In this document: one piece after another, positions 22,822 through 31,564 of the stretch | Numbering within the stretch: position 1 is the first letter of the stretch | How the letters are laid out: every line of letters begins with the position of its first letter | Assembly (NCBI GenBank): GCA_963817335.1 | Contig: CAWFNX010000001.1 | Location: 1-64,000, forward strand | Direction: 5' to 3' | Length of the DNA: 64,000 bases | DNA from: AV40 sp963817335 | GTDB lineage: Bacteria; Verrucomicrobiota; Verrucomicrobiia; Chthoniobacterales; UBA10450 | Notes under the pieces: generated by a model | Told to the model about the DNA's origin: nothing | Seen by the model: the letters and a program-made list of their open reading frames with translations, nothing else | Databases searched by the model: none | Position numbers and translations under genes: made by a program

Positions 22822-25800
22822 ATGCGCCGCCTCAATAAAATCATTCGTAGTATCGTCCTCACTCTCGCCTCGCTAAAAAGCAAGATCTCATTATCTACGC
22901 CGAGATTGAGCCTGGTCACGGCGCTATTCATCTTGGGTCTTACTTTTGCCGGTATCGCGCTAAGCCAGTTCAAAAGCTTTCCAGAACAAGACCCCGATCC
23001 AGATCGACCGGCGTTTTTTCGTGGAAGCATCGATGAAGGAGAATATCTCAGACAAAGGGAAGCTCAGATCGCGCGAATGCGAGGCTTTGAACCTGGCAAA
23101 CCTTTTGATCCTGCCGCGCGCAGTCGTGCGATAGCCCAAATGAATAGCCAGGTCGCACAAGTACAGGCGGCCCATAAATTGGCTGGGGAAATGAACGGTA
23201 ATGTTAGCGCTGCCTGGGTGGAACTTGGGCCCTCGCCGATTCCTAATGGCCAAACCCAAGGTGTGACGAGCTCCGTCAGTGGCCGTGTGACGGACGTGGT
23301 GATCGATCCAAGCGATTCTAATAAAGTGTACGTGGGAACAGCCCAGGGCGGAGTTTACCGTTCGCTCGACGGCGGCACGACTTGGACACCGATTTTCGAC
23401 ACCGCCGATTCATTGGCCATTGGCGCGTTGGCTCTTGATGCGGCAAATGGGAGACTTTACGTCGGCACCGGAGAGGCTAATGGCTCCGCCGATAGTTTTT
23501 CGGGCGTCGGCCTTTACCGGATTGATAGCGTGAATACGACAGCGACCCTGGTTGGGCCAATCAATCCAACGCGCGCTTATCTCGATGGAAGCAATAATCC
23601 GCAAACAGTCCCGGTTTTCAATGGACGCAGCATTGGGAAGATTTTGATCGTTCCCAATGATCCGACAACGCTTTTCGTCGGAACAGCTGGTGGTGTCATT
23701 GGCATTGGCGGCGATAATCCACTTGGCGGAAACCTACCGCCCCTCGGAATTCGTGGTCTTTATAAATTAACCAACGTTACGGGGCCTGCGGCGGGAGTCC
23801 TCCCAACAAAGATTGCCGTATCTACAACCGGTCCGGGCGGGTGTTTCGACACTCCCTGTACTGGAAATCGTAATGTCAACGACATGGTCTTCGATCCGGG
23901 CGACGCAACTGGGAATACTCTGATCGTATGGCAGAACGGCGTCAACGTTGCGGGAGATGGCGGCGTCTGGCGCTCCACGAATGCCAACGGCGCAGGCCCT
24001 ACCTTTACTCAGTCGTTTATTACGACTTCGACATCCACATCCAATGGGCGCGGTACGCTCGCAATCTACAAACAGGGCGCTAATCCAGCCGTGGTTTACA
24101 TTGCCAGCGGCGAACCAAACACTTCCGGCGGGACAACCTGCAGTTCAACCGGCCAATCGGGAGCGATGCGAGTCTCGACCGATGGCGGAGTAACATTCGG
24201 AGCCAAGCTCGCCGGTAGCGGTGGCTTCTGCGACGGCCAATGCTTTTACGACATTGGGCTTGATGTCAATCCGGGGGCGACGACCGCTCAAACCGATGAC
24301 GTGATTTACTTAGGTGGCAACGTTCGAAGCACAAATAACTGTCAACGGTTGGCCGCCGTCTCGACAGATGGCGGAGCGACGTTTACCGATTCGGCGACGA
24401 GCGGAGTCCATGCCGACACGCATGTGATTAGAATCGCCCCTTCGAACGCGAACGTTATCTATCGCGGCGATGACGGCGGTATTTTCAAATCAGTCGACGC
24501 CGGCGCCAACTGGACCAGTCTCAATAACACCACTTTCAGAGCAACTCAGTTCATGAGCATGGCAGTACATCCCACGGATCAGAATTTTTCCATTGGCGGT
24601 ACCCAGGATAACGGCACGAACAATCTGCTTTCTTCCGGGATTGCATGGAATCGGATCGATTTTGGCGACGGCGGCTTCTCAGACATCGATCAAAACAGTA
24701 CCGACACGATCAATGTAACGATGTATCACACGTACTTTAACCAGACCAACAATCTCATCGGTTTTGCGCGTGTCGATACCGTTGCCGCAGCTTCCGATGG
24801 CAATTGGGGTTTCTTCGGTTGCAACGGCGCTCCAGGAAACAACATTACTTGCACTGACTCGGTCAATTTCTATGCGCCGATGGCGCTGGGACCGGGTAAC
24901 CCCAACACCCACTATTTTGGTTCGGATCGTCTTTATCGATCGGCCGACAAAGGTGTCACTCACACGGTTGTCAGCCAGGCGCCTCTTGGCGGCGGTGTAC
25001 CGATTAGCTCGATCGCTATTTCCCCACAAGACGATAACTACCGTCTCGTTGGATTAGATAGCGGTGCACTCTTCTTTACCGCAACCGGGTCTTCGACCCT
25101 TACTGTTTTGGACCCGGTGGGTAGTGGCAGTGTTATCCCCGACGCATACGTTGGTCGAGTTCTATTTGATCCGAGTAACAAAAACACGGCCTACGTCTGT
25201 CTTGGCGGTTATATGGGTGGCACCAGCGCCGCGCAATCGCATGTTTGGCGAGCCACTAATTTGAATGCGACGCCAACCCTGACCGCAATCAATGGTTCAG
25301 GCGCAACGGGATTACCGGATGTTCCGTTCAATGCGTTTGCGGTTGATATCAATGACCCGACGCACCCTGGAGTTTCTGTTCTATACGCAGGCTCAGACAT
25401 AGGCGTTTACCAGTCAACCGACTCGGGTGCCACCTGGAGCCCGTTGAGCGCAGGACTCCCGCATGTCGCCGTTTTTGGAATGGCGGTTCAAAACGTCAAG
25501 CGGGTGCTGCGTATTGCCACGCACGGACGTGGTATGTATGAAATGGCGTTACCATCTACTGCGCCCACTCCAACCCCAACGCCAACACCTACTTCGACCC
25601 CAACATCGACACCTACACCTACTCCAACAGCAACAGCAACACCAACTCCAACTCCGACACCGACGCCGGCGTTCGTAACGAATGTAACGTCAACGACGGC
25701 GAACGGGACGTACGGCACCGGTGCCGTTATTTCGATCACGATTACCTTCAGCAAAACGGTGAATGTCACCGGCACTCCCCTTTTGGCCCTCAACTCCGGC

Positions 25801-26766
25801 GGAACGGCCAGTTACAGTTCGGGTAGCGGCACCAGCACATTGACTTTTACCTACACTGTCGCAGCCGGACAAAACAGCGCCCACCTGGACTATACCTCTA
25901 CCGGTGCTCTTACTTTGAACGGCGGCACGATCCAAGACACGAGCTCTAATCCGGCCAATCTTACCTTGCCTGCCCCGGGAGCCGCCGGTTCCCTTGGCGC
26001 AAACAAGAACATTGTGATCGATACGACGCCGGCGTCCGTAACGAATGTAACGTCGACGACGGCGAACGGGACATACGGCACCGGTGCCGTTATTTCGATC
26101 ACGATTACCTTCAGCAAAACGGTGAATGTCACCGGCACTCCCCTTTTGGCCCTCAACTCCGGCGGAACGGCCAGTTACAGTTCGGGTAGCGGCACCAGCA
26201 CATTGACTTTTACCTACACCGTCGCAGCCGGACAAAACAGCGCCCACCTGGACTATACCTCTACCGGTGCTCTTACTTTGAACGGCGGCACGATCCAAGA
26301 CACGAGCTCTAATCCGGCCAATCTTACCTTGCCTGCTCCGGGAGCCGCCGGTTCCCTTGGCGCAAACAAGAATATTGTAATCGATACAACCACGCCAACA
26401 CCGACGCCAACACCTACTCCTACGCCGACCCCAACCCCGACCCCGACAGCTGCACCCAGTCCTACTCCGACGCCCACTCCGTGTGGACGCGGTGGATGCG
26501 GCCCAACGCCAACCCCGACTCCAACGCCAACTCCGCTATCAAGCGCGACACCTACTCCTGCACCAACGCCTACACCGACACCAACGCCCACGCCGACCGC
26601 GGCACCTACTCCGACTCCCACTCCGTGTGGACGTGGTGGATGCGGTGCAACCCCGACGCCAACGCCTGTGCACGTACCGACTCCAACGCCCACTCCAACC
26701 CCGACCCAGGTCGGTAGTCCGACTCCAACGCCGACGGCTACTCCAACGGCGTCTATTCACCGTTAG
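22822..26766 (+). CDS. Giant exported beta-propeller protein with Ig-like repeats and Pro-Thr tail
   Basis: The 1314-residue protein has a long signal-anchor (about 34-50, LVTALFILGLTFAGIALS). A large BNR/sortilin-like propeller region follows to about residue 910, with repeated VYRSLDGGTTW, IFKSVDAGANW and VYQSTDSGATW motifs. Then comes a Pro-Thr linker, two near-identical Ig-like repeats of 121 residues (DNA 25671-26033 and 26034-26396) and a Pro-Thr-rich tail with two CGRGGCG motifs (26482-26502 and 26626-26646). It is probably a cell-surface or secreted adhesin or glycan-binding protein. The start ATG 22822 is preferred; a TTG at 22741 would add 27 residues. A terminator-like hairpin follows at 26870. 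Confidence 0.85.
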   Translation: MRRLNKIIRSIVLTLASLKSKISLSTPRLSLVTALFILGLTFAGIALSQFKSFPEQDPDPDRPAFFRGSIDEGEYLRQREAQIARMRGFEPGKPFDPAARSRAIAQMNSQVAQVQAAHKLAGEMNGNVSAAWVELGPSPIPNGQTQGVTSSVSGRVTDVVIDPSDSNKVYVGTAQGGVYRSLDGGTTWTPIFDTADSLAIGALALDAANGRLYVGTGEANGSADSFSGVGLYRIDSVNTTATLVGPINPTRAYLDGSNNPQTVPVFNGRSIGKILIVPNDPTTLFVGTAGGVIGIGGDNPLGGNLPPLGIRGLYKLTNVTGPAAGVLPTKIAVSTTGPGGCFDTPCTGNRNVNDMVFDPGDATGNTLIVWQNGVNVAGDGGVWRSTNANGAGPTFTQSFITTSTSTSNGRGTLAIYKQGANPAVVYIASGEPNTSGGTTCSSTGQSGAMRVSTDGGVTFGAKLAGSGGFCDGQCFYDIGLDVNPGATTAQTDDVIYLGGNVRSTNNCQRLAAVSTDGGATFTDSATSGVHADTHVIRIAPSNANVIYRGDDGGIFKSVDAGANWTSLNNTTFRATQFMSMAVHPTDQNFSIGGTQDNGTNNLLSSGIAWNRIDFGDGGFSDIDQNSTDTINVTMYHTYFNQTNNLIGFARVDTVAAASDGNWGFFGCNGAPGNNITCTDSVNFYAPMALGPGNPNTHYFGSDRLYRSADKGVTHTVVSQAPLGGGVPISSIAISPQDDNYRLVGLDSGALFFTATGSSTLTVLDPVGSGSVIPDAYVGRVLFDPSNKNTAYVCLGGYMGGTSAAQSHVWRATNLNATPTLTAINGSGATGLPDVPFNAFAVDINDPTHPGVSVLYAGSDIGVYQSTDSGATWSPLSAGLPHVAVFGMAVQNVKRVLRIATHGRGMYEMALPSTAPTPTPTPTPTSTPTSTPTPTPTATATPTPTPTPTPAFVTNVTSTTANGTYGTGAVISITITFSKTVNVTGTPLLALNSGGTASYSSGSGTSTLTFTYTVAAGQNSAHLDYTSTGALTLNGGTIQDTSSNPANLTLPAPGAAGSLGANKNIVIDTTPASVTNVTSTTANGTYGTGAVISITITFSKTVNVTGTPLLALNSGGTASYSSGSGTSTLTFTYTVAAGQNSAHLDYTSTGALTLNGGTIQDTSSNPANLTLPAPGAAGSLGANKNIVIDTTTPTPTPTPTPTPTPTPTPTAAPSPTPTPTPCGRGGCGPTPTPTPTPTPLSSATPTPAPTPTPTPTPTPTAAPTPTPTPCGRGGCGATPTPTPVHVPTPTPTPTPTQVGSPTPTPTATPTASIHR
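25671..26396 (+). repeat. Tandem 363-bp coding duplication (Ig-like repeat)
   Basis: Two adjacent units of 363 bases, exactly 121 codons, at 25671-26033 and 26034-26396 differ at only about ten positions by eye, most of them synonymous. The units begin GT(T/C)CGTAACGAATGTAACG. This points to a recent duplication or ongoing gene conversion. Confidence 0.9.
26397..26757 (+). repeat. Pro-Thr codon repeat (C-terminal tail of the propeller protein)
   Basis: Degenerate CCNACN hexamers encode Thr-Pro repeats with Ala/Ser substitutions. Two CGRGGCG heptapeptides interrupt them (26482-26502 and 26626-26646). A similar shorter tract lies at 25558-25670 between the propeller and the Ig-like repeats. 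The tract probably makes an extended, possibly O-glycosylated stalk. Confidence 0.85.
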
Positions 26767-26869
26767 ACGTGAAGTTTGAACAGGCGAAAAACACCACCAG
26801 GTTGGCGGCTCGCTTAACGGCAATCTCACCACCGAAGATTTAGAAGGTCGCTCGGAAGGAAGCGCTTAG

Positions 26870-26897
26870 GCGCAGGGGATGACAGCCCCGCGTTTTT
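26870..26897 (+). terminator. Intrinsic terminator before the GCS2 operon
   Basis: CGC-A-GGGG (26871-26878) pairs with CCCC-GCG (26886-26892), with one bulged A and a 7-base loop, followed by five T (26893-26897). It ends about 18 bases before the GCS2 start, so it may terminate read-through from the propeller gene. Confidence 0.6.
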
Positions 26898-26915
26898 GGG
26901 AGAGATTTGTACCCC

Positions 26916-28040
26916 ATGGCGAGCAAGGAGCACGTCTACACCCTCGGTATCGAGGAGGAATTCGCGATCGTCGATCCCGAGACGCGCGAGCTGCGCTCGC
27001 ATATTCAGGAAATTCTCGAGGGCGGCAAAGTTTTGCTCAAAGAGCAGATCAAGCCCGAGATGCACCAGTCGGTGGTTGAGCTCGGCACCGAGATTTGTGC
27101 CGATATTCACTGCGCCCGCGAGCACGTGGTCGATCTCCGAAGCAAGTTGGCAACACTCGCGGGCGAACGCGGGTTAAAAATTGCGTCGGTCGGGACGCAT
27201 CCGCTTTCACATTGGCGCGATCAGCTGATTACTGAGGGCGAACGTTATGAACAAATCTTGCGGGACATGCAGACCCTGGCCCGGGCCAACTTGATTTTCG
27301 GTTTGCACGTCCACGTCGGTATCCCCAGCCGTGAAGCAGCCATTCACGTCATGAACCAGGCACGCTATTTTCTCCCGCACATTTACGCGCTCTCGGTCAA
27401 CTCGCCATTCTGGGTGGGACGCGATACCGGCCTTAAAGGTTATCGATTAAAAGTGTTCGAGCGATTTCCGCGCACCGGAATCCCGGACGCGTTCGAATCG
27501 CTGTCGGAATACGAAGACTACTGCAAACTCCTGGTCAAAACAGGCTGCATCGATAATCCGAAAAAAATCTGGTGGGACATCCGGCTTCATCCGGTGTTCG
27601 ACACCCTGGAGTTTCGGGTTTGCGATGCCCAATCGCGAGTGGACGACACCCTGGCAATCGCGGGATTGATTCAGGCCATCATTTCGAAGTTGTTCAAGCT
27701 CCTGCGCCGAAACACCACCTTCCGGGTTTATCGCCGCCGTTTGCTAGACGAAAATCGTTGGCGCGCGACGCGTTATGGTATTGACGGCACGCTCATCGAT
27801 TTCGGTCGCGAGACCGAAGTGGAAACGCGCAGTTTGCTCAATGAACTGCTCGAATTTATTTCAACCGAGGTCCATGAACTTGGGAGCCAGCGCGAAATGG
27901 CTCACATCGAGCGGATTATGCGCGAGGGCACCGGGGCCGATCGACAGCTTGCCGTATTCGCGAAAACCCAGGACATCAAAGCTGTTGTCGACCAAATCGT
28001 GGCCGAAACTTACGAGGGCTTGGCGGTTGGTGTTTCGTGA
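26916..28040 (+). CDS. GCS2-type carboxylate-amine ligase (YbdK-like)
   Basis: The 374-residue cytoplasmic protein belongs to the glutamate-cysteine ligase family 2, whose members couple a glutamate side-chain carboxyl to an amine with ATP. Motifs in order: YTLGIEEEFAIVDPET at the N-terminus, HQSVVELGTEIC, ASVGTHPLSHW, FGLHVHVGIP with the metal and glutamate-binding histidines, SVNSPFWVGRDTGLKGYR, and WWDIRLHPVFDTLEFRVCDAQ. The length matches YbdK proteins. ATG 26916 is preferred over a TTG 9 bases earlier that sits too close to GGGAGAG. It leads a tight operon with an M29 peptidase (36 bases on) and an ATP-grasp-like protein. The amine substrate is unknown. Confidence 0.9.
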   Translation: MASKEHVYTLGIEEEFAIVDPETRELRSHIQEILEGGKVLLKEQIKPEMHQSVVELGTEICADIHCAREHVVDLRSKLATLAGERGLKIASVGTHPLSHWRDQLITEGERYEQILRDMQTLARANLIFGLHVHVGIPSREAAIHVMNQARYFLPHIYALSVNSPFWVGRDTGLKGYRLKVFERFPRTGIPDAFESLSEYEDYCKLLVKTGCIDNPKKIWWDIRLHPVFDTLEFRVCDAQSRVDDTLAIAGLIQAIISKLFKLLRRNTTFRVYRRRLLDENRWRATRYGIDGTLIDFGRETEVETRSLLNELLEFISTEVHELGSQREMAHIERIMREGTGADRQLAVFAKTQDIKAVVDQIVAETYEGLAVGVS

Positions 28041-28076
28041 CAAAGAGTATTTTTCGCGCCATTCTGATCTCCAACA

Positions 28077-29096
28077 ATGTCCGACCGTCTGACCATCGAC
28101 ACGATTAATGCCGAGCTCGCGCCGGGCGCTCGCAACGCGGTTCGGGTTTGTCTGAAGCTGCAACCGACCGAACGCATCACGATTATTACGGACGAAGCAA
28201 CCCGTGAGATCGCCGCGGCGTTACAAGCCGAAGTCGAGGAGGTCGGCTCCGAGCATGCGGTTTTTGTGTGGGAAGATTACAGTTCGCGGCCTTCGACCGA
28301 CATGCCACCGGTGATTCTGAAAGATTTGGCGCAATCACAGGTTTCGATCTTTTGCGCGCAATCGCAGCGCGGCGAACTGAGCGCGCGTTCGCAAATGACT
28401 GAGGTGGTGAACGAGCACCACATTCGGCACGGCCACATGGTGAATATCACGCCTCAAATCATGTGCGAAGGGATGCGCGCCGATTTTCAGGACGTCGACG
28501 CTCTGAGCCAGCGATTGGTCGAATGGGCCCGTCACACCGGCCGCATTACTTGTCGCACGCCGCACGGCACAGAATTAGAAGGAGAATTCTCGCCGAAACT
28601 AAAATGGTTGAAGACCAGCGGTATTATCAGCGCTGAAAAATGGGGAAACCTTCCGGGCGGGGAAATTTTCACCGCTCCGATGAACACGAACGGTACCTTC
28701 GTGGTCGACGGCGTGGTCGGCGATTACCTCTGCGCGAAGTACGGCGATCTGCAGGAAACGCCGCTCACCATCGAGGTGCGCGACAATCGCATTGTCGATC
28801 TTCGGTGCGAGGACAAGGAGTTGCTCGAGGAATTCCGCGCTTACACCAGCGCCGACCCGAATAGTAACCGCGTCGGCGAATTCGCGATCGGCACCAACAC
28901 CGCGTGCACTCACGTCATTGGAAACATTTTGCAGGACGAAAAAATCCCCGGAGTCCACATCGCCTTTGGTCATCCGTATTCCGAACACACCGGCGCCGAT
29001 TGGAAATCGAAGACCCATATCGATTGTGTCGGCCGCGATTTCGATATCTGGTTCGACGGCGAGCCGGTCATGCGCGCCGGAAAATTCCTGGTTTAG
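28077..29096 (+). CDS. M29-family (thermophilic type) aminopeptidase
   Basis: The 339-residue cytoplasmic protein is a metallo-aminopeptidase of MEROPS family M29 (AmpS, aminopeptidase T). It has an N-terminal Rossmann-like domain and a C-terminal domain with the metal-binding residues. Candidate ligands are the Glu in VGEFAIGTNTA, the histidines in FGHPYSEHTGADW, and the HIDC segment near the C-terminus. It is slightly shorter than the roughly 410-residue classical members. It lies 36 bases after the GCS2 ligase and 3 bases before the ATP-grasp-like gene, so it probably works on the same compound, perhaps releasing an N-terminal residue from a small peptide. Confidence 0.87.
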   Translation: MSDRLTIDTINAELAPGARNAVRVCLKLQPTERITIITDEATREIAAALQAEVEEVGSEHAVFVWEDYSSRPSTDMPPVILKDLAQSQVSIFCAQSQRGELSARSQMTEVVNEHHIRHGHMVNITPQIMCEGMRADFQDVDALSQRLVEWARHTGRITCRTPHGTELEGEFSPKLKWLKTSGIISAEKWGNLPGGEIFTAPMNTNGTFVVDGVVGDYLCAKYGDLQETPLTIEVRDNRIVDLRCEDKELLEEFRAYTSADPNSNRVGEFAIGTNTACTHVIGNILQDEKIPGVHIAFGHPYSEHTGADWKSKTHIDCVGRDFDIWFDGEPVMRAGKFLV

Positions 29097-29099
29097 GCG

Positions 29100-30287
29100 A
29101 TGGAGCCAACGCTCCGCGCGAAATTCAACGCCGACTTCACCCCGGAGAAGTACGCGACGTTGTTACGGTGCGTAAATACAGCGACAAAGTGGCCGGCAGA
29201 TTTCCGGATTTCGGAAACCCCGATCTTTCTGACCCGCCAGTTCGCCGACGAAGCGGTCTTTGCCGCGAACGAAATCGCCGCCCGGACTCTGACGCCGGAA
29301 TTCAAGAAGCATTCGGCATCTGCGATCCCGCCGGGGCTCGCGGTGCCGAACGAGTCAAAGCATCCCGAGTTTCTGATCGTCGACCTTGCCGTTTGCAGTG
29401 AAGGCGATCGCCTTGTGCCGCGATTAATCGAAATGCAGGCGTTCCCGAGCCTGTATGGATTTCAATTCATGCTGCTCGGCTGCATGCGCAAAGCCTATCC
29501 GGCGATCCCTCCGAATTGGACGTCGTCGTTTGGAGGAATCAGAGACGAGCAATATATCGAGATTTTGCGACGGACGATCCTGGCGCAGGCGAAGCCGGAG
29601 AACGTGATCTTGCTTGAGATCGAGCCGGAAAAACAAAAGACCCGGATCGACTTTGCCGCGACTGAAGCGCTGCTGGGAATTGAATCAGTCTGCGTCACCA
29701 GGATTAAGAAGCGCGGCCGTCGGTTATTCTACGATCGAAATGGAATCGAAACGCCCGTCGAGCGCATTTATAATCGCGTCATCTTCGATGAGCTCGAGCG
29801 CAGGCCGGATCTGAAATTAGATTTCAGTTTTCAGGACGAGCTGGAAGTTACCTGGGTCGCTCATCCGAACTGGTATTACAAAATCAGCAAACACTCCTTG
29901 CCGTTTATCAAGACGGCGCACACCTCGCCGGCGTTTTTCGCCGACGAACTTCCTCAAGGTGAAACGGTGGATAGCTACGTTTTGAAGCCGCTTTATTCGT
30001 TCGCGGGTCTCGGCGTCGATATGGAGCCGACGCGTGAAAAGATTGCGGCATTGCCAGATCCCCATCAATGGATTCTGCAAAAGAAAGTCGAATACGCGTC
30101 GTTTGTTTCGACGGTCGACGGGCTAAAATCGAAGGCGGAGCTGCGAATGATGTTCGTTTGGTCTGAGCGAGGCGAACCGATTCTGGTCAATAATCTCGTC
30201 CGAATGAGTCAAGGCAAGATGATGGGGGTCGACTTCAACAAGGACAAAACCTGGGTCGGCTCCAGCATCGCTTTGCACGAGCGATGA
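29100..30287 (+). CDS. ATP-grasp-like protein of unknown function
   Basis: The 395-residue protein is not one I can name. Its C-terminal third has ATP-grasp features: Lys296 in SYVLKPLYSFAGLGV with a glycine-rich loop, the WILQKKVEY strand expected to contact adenine, and RMMFVW followed by PILVNNLVRMSQG. An earlier segment, RLIEMQAFPSLYGFQ (about 108-122), resembles the E-x-N/Q metal-binding motif of such enzymes. It lies before the lysine, which suggests a circular permutation. No signal peptide is seen. It begins 3 bases after the M29 peptidase. It may be the second ligase of a two-step peptide-forming pathway. Confidence 0.7.
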   Translation: MEPTLRAKFNADFTPEKYATLLRCVNTATKWPADFRISETPIFLTRQFADEAVFAANEIAARTLTPEFKKHSASAIPPGLAVPNESKHPEFLIVDLAVCSEGDRLVPRLIEMQAFPSLYGFQFMLLGCMRKAYPAIPPNWTSSFGGIRDEQYIEILRRTILAQAKPENVILLEIEPEKQKTRIDFAATEALLGIESVCVTRIKKRGRRLFYDRNGIETPVERIYNRVIFDELERRPDLKLDFSFQDELEVTWVAHPNWYYKISKHSLPFIKTAHTSPAFFADELPQGETVDSYVLKPLYSFAGLGVDMEPTREKIAALPDPHQWILQKKVEYASFVSTVDGLKSKAELRMMFVWSERGEPILVNNLVRMSQGKMMGVDFNKDKTWVGSSIALHER

Positions 30288-30300
30288 CCGAACGCCCGAA

Positions 30301-30738
30301 CTAAACCGCGCGGGTCTTGATGTTGATTTCGGATGTGAGGGTTTGATGAACCGGACACTTGCCCGCGATTTCCATCAATTTGGCGCGTTGTTCGTCGGTC
30401 AGGTCGCCGTCCAGATGAATCTCCATCTCGATGCGGTCGATCCGACCCTCTTTCGTTTCGCATTCCTCGCAGTCCGCCGCGTGGATTTTGAAATGACGAA
30501 GCGAAACCGCGATCTTCTCAAGCGGCCATTTCCGCTTGCGTGCATAAAGACCAATGGTCATTGAAGTGCACGCGCCAAGCGCCGCGAGCAAAAGATCGTA
30601 AGGCGATGAACCGGTTTCGGTCCCGCCAAACTCGACCGGTTCGTCGGCGGTGAGCCGATGCGGGCCGATTTCAATTTTTTGAGAAAAGTCCGCCGCGGTT
30701 CCGCGGACGATCACATGAGGTTCGGTTTGCTCTGCCAT
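30301..30738 (-). CDS. OsmC/Ohr family peroxiredoxin-like protein
   Basis: The 145-residue cytoplasmic protein has the two redox cysteines of the OsmC family: Cys57 in LAALGACTSMTIGLYARKR and Cys128 in IAGKCPVHQTL. The ETGSSPYDLLLAALG segment is typical of the YhfA-like OsmC branch. These proteins reduce organic hydroperoxides. Three extra cysteines occur in DCEECE around 90. The start is 1 base after the DUF3303 stop, so it is the last gene of the kbl-GNAT-DUF3303-OsmC run. It is convergent with the ATP-grasp-like gene. Confidence 0.9.
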   Translation of the reverse strand: MAEQTEPHVIVRGTAADFSQKIEIGPHRLTADEPVEFGGTETGSSPYDLLLAALGACTSMTIGLYARKRKWPLEKIAVSLRHFKIHAADCEECETKEGRIDRIEMEIHLDGDLTDEQRAKLMEIAGKCPVHQTLTSEINIKTRAV

Positions 30739-30739
30739 T

Positions 30740-31009
30740 TCAACTTCCTTTCGCTTGCATTATTTCGCGCACCTCGGCGGAGCTGTGCACGGGAATAATT
30801 TCAAATTCCATCAGGTCTTTCCAATTGTCGATCCAACGCTCGAGCAGCACGAAATCGCCGGTCTCCATTATTTGCCAGCAGGTCTTCAAATTGTGATCGA
30901 CCCAGCTCGAGATGTAATTCAGGCCTTCCGGCATCATCCGGCCCTTGTCCGCCAGCCTTTGGTAAATCGCGGACGCGTCCTTGAATTTCTCGATCACCAG
31001 GTAATGCAT
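30740..31009 (-). CDS. DUF3303 family small protein
   Basis: The 89-residue protein matches DUF3303: it starts MHYLVIEKFKD and has GRMMPEGLNYISSWVD, CWQIMETGD and LERWIDNWKDLMEFEIIPV. The fold is expected to be a dimeric alpha/beta barrel. Function is unknown. It sits between the GNAT gene (8 bases upstream) and the OsmC gene (1 base downstream) on the minus strand. Confidence 0.85.
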   Translation of the reverse strand: MHYLVIEKFKDASAIYQRLADKGRMMPEGLNYISSWVDHNLKTCWQIMETGDFVLLERWIDNWKDLMEFEIIPVHSSAEVREIMQAKGS

Positions 31010-31017
31010 GACCGATT

Positions 31018-31530
31018 CTACTTCGTCTTCGCGTAGAGAAGCGAATCGAGAATTTTGCCGTCTTTGATGACGTTTTTGCGCAATCGTCCTTCTAAGACAA
31101 AGCCGGCTTTTTCCAGGACCCGGGTCGACGCCGGGTTGTTGGCGAACGGCTCGGCGAAGATCCGTTTCAGGCAGAATTCTTCGAAGCAGTAGTTCACGAA
31201 CGCGGGAACGACCTCACTCATGATGCCTTGACCCCAAAATTCTTCGGCGAGCCAGTAACCAAATTCTGCGGTGTGTCGATGAACATCTTCGCCGGGCCGA
31301 AGGCCGATGCCGCCAACCGCCGCGCCGCCAATTTCGATGCAAAAATTCTTCCTCGGCGCTCCAGCGACTGAGCCCTGCAAGAAGCGGTGCGCGTCTTCGA
31401 TCGTGTAGGGATGCGGAAACGCGTCGCGTAACATGAGCCAAACCCGGCGATTGTTCGCGTGTTTGGCCAGCGATTCGGCATCGTCGAGACGCCAATCGCG
31501 AATTTTACAGCGCTTGACCTTGAGCTCCAT
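31018..31530 (-). CDS. GNAT acetyltransferase (RimJ/RimL type)
   Basis: The 170-residue protein is a GNAT-fold N-acetyltransferase. The N-terminal segment CKIRDWRLDDAESLAKHANNR, the central GGIGLRPGEDVHRHTAEFGYWLAEEFWGQGIMSEVV with the acetyl-CoA loop, and the end NPASTRVLEKAGFVLEGRLRKNVIKDGK are the standard signature of the RimJ/RimL group that acetylates protein N-termini or other amines. It follows kbl by 34 bases, with a REP-like hairpin between, and precedes the DUF3303 gene by 8 bases. Confidence 0.9.
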   Translation of the reverse strand: MELKVKRCKIRDWRLDDAESLAKHANNRRVWLMLRDAFPHPYTIEDAHRFLQGSVAGAPRKNFCIEIGGAAVGGIGLRPGEDVHRHTAEFGYWLAEEFWGQGIMSEVVPAFVNYCFEEFCLKRIFAEPFANNPASTRVLEKAGFVLEGRLRKNVIKDGKILDSLLYAKTK

Positions 31531-31539
31531 CGTATTTCT

Positions 31540-31562
31540 GCAGCCGGGACGGCTGCCGCCAC
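31540..31562 (-). repeat. REP-like hairpin (GTGG head)
   Basis: On the minus strand the element begins GTGGCG, followed by the 7-base stem GCAGCCG/CGGCTGC with a 3-base loop. It has the same layout as the element at 8090-8112, with paired (compensating) differences in the stem. It starts 3 bases after the kbl stop codon. Confidence 0.7.
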
Positions 31563-31564
31563 AG

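Noticed and set aside
25690..26298. Long open frames on the minus strand over the duplicated Ig-like repeats
   Set aside because: They are shadows of the plus-strand repeat: both copies give the same antisense peptide, and the plus frame has clear domain structure.
25558..26757. Periodic hexamers that could be mistaken for a CRISPR array or satellite
   Set aside because: The period is codon-based (Pro-Thr), the frame is open throughout, and there are no unique spacers. It is a protein repeat.
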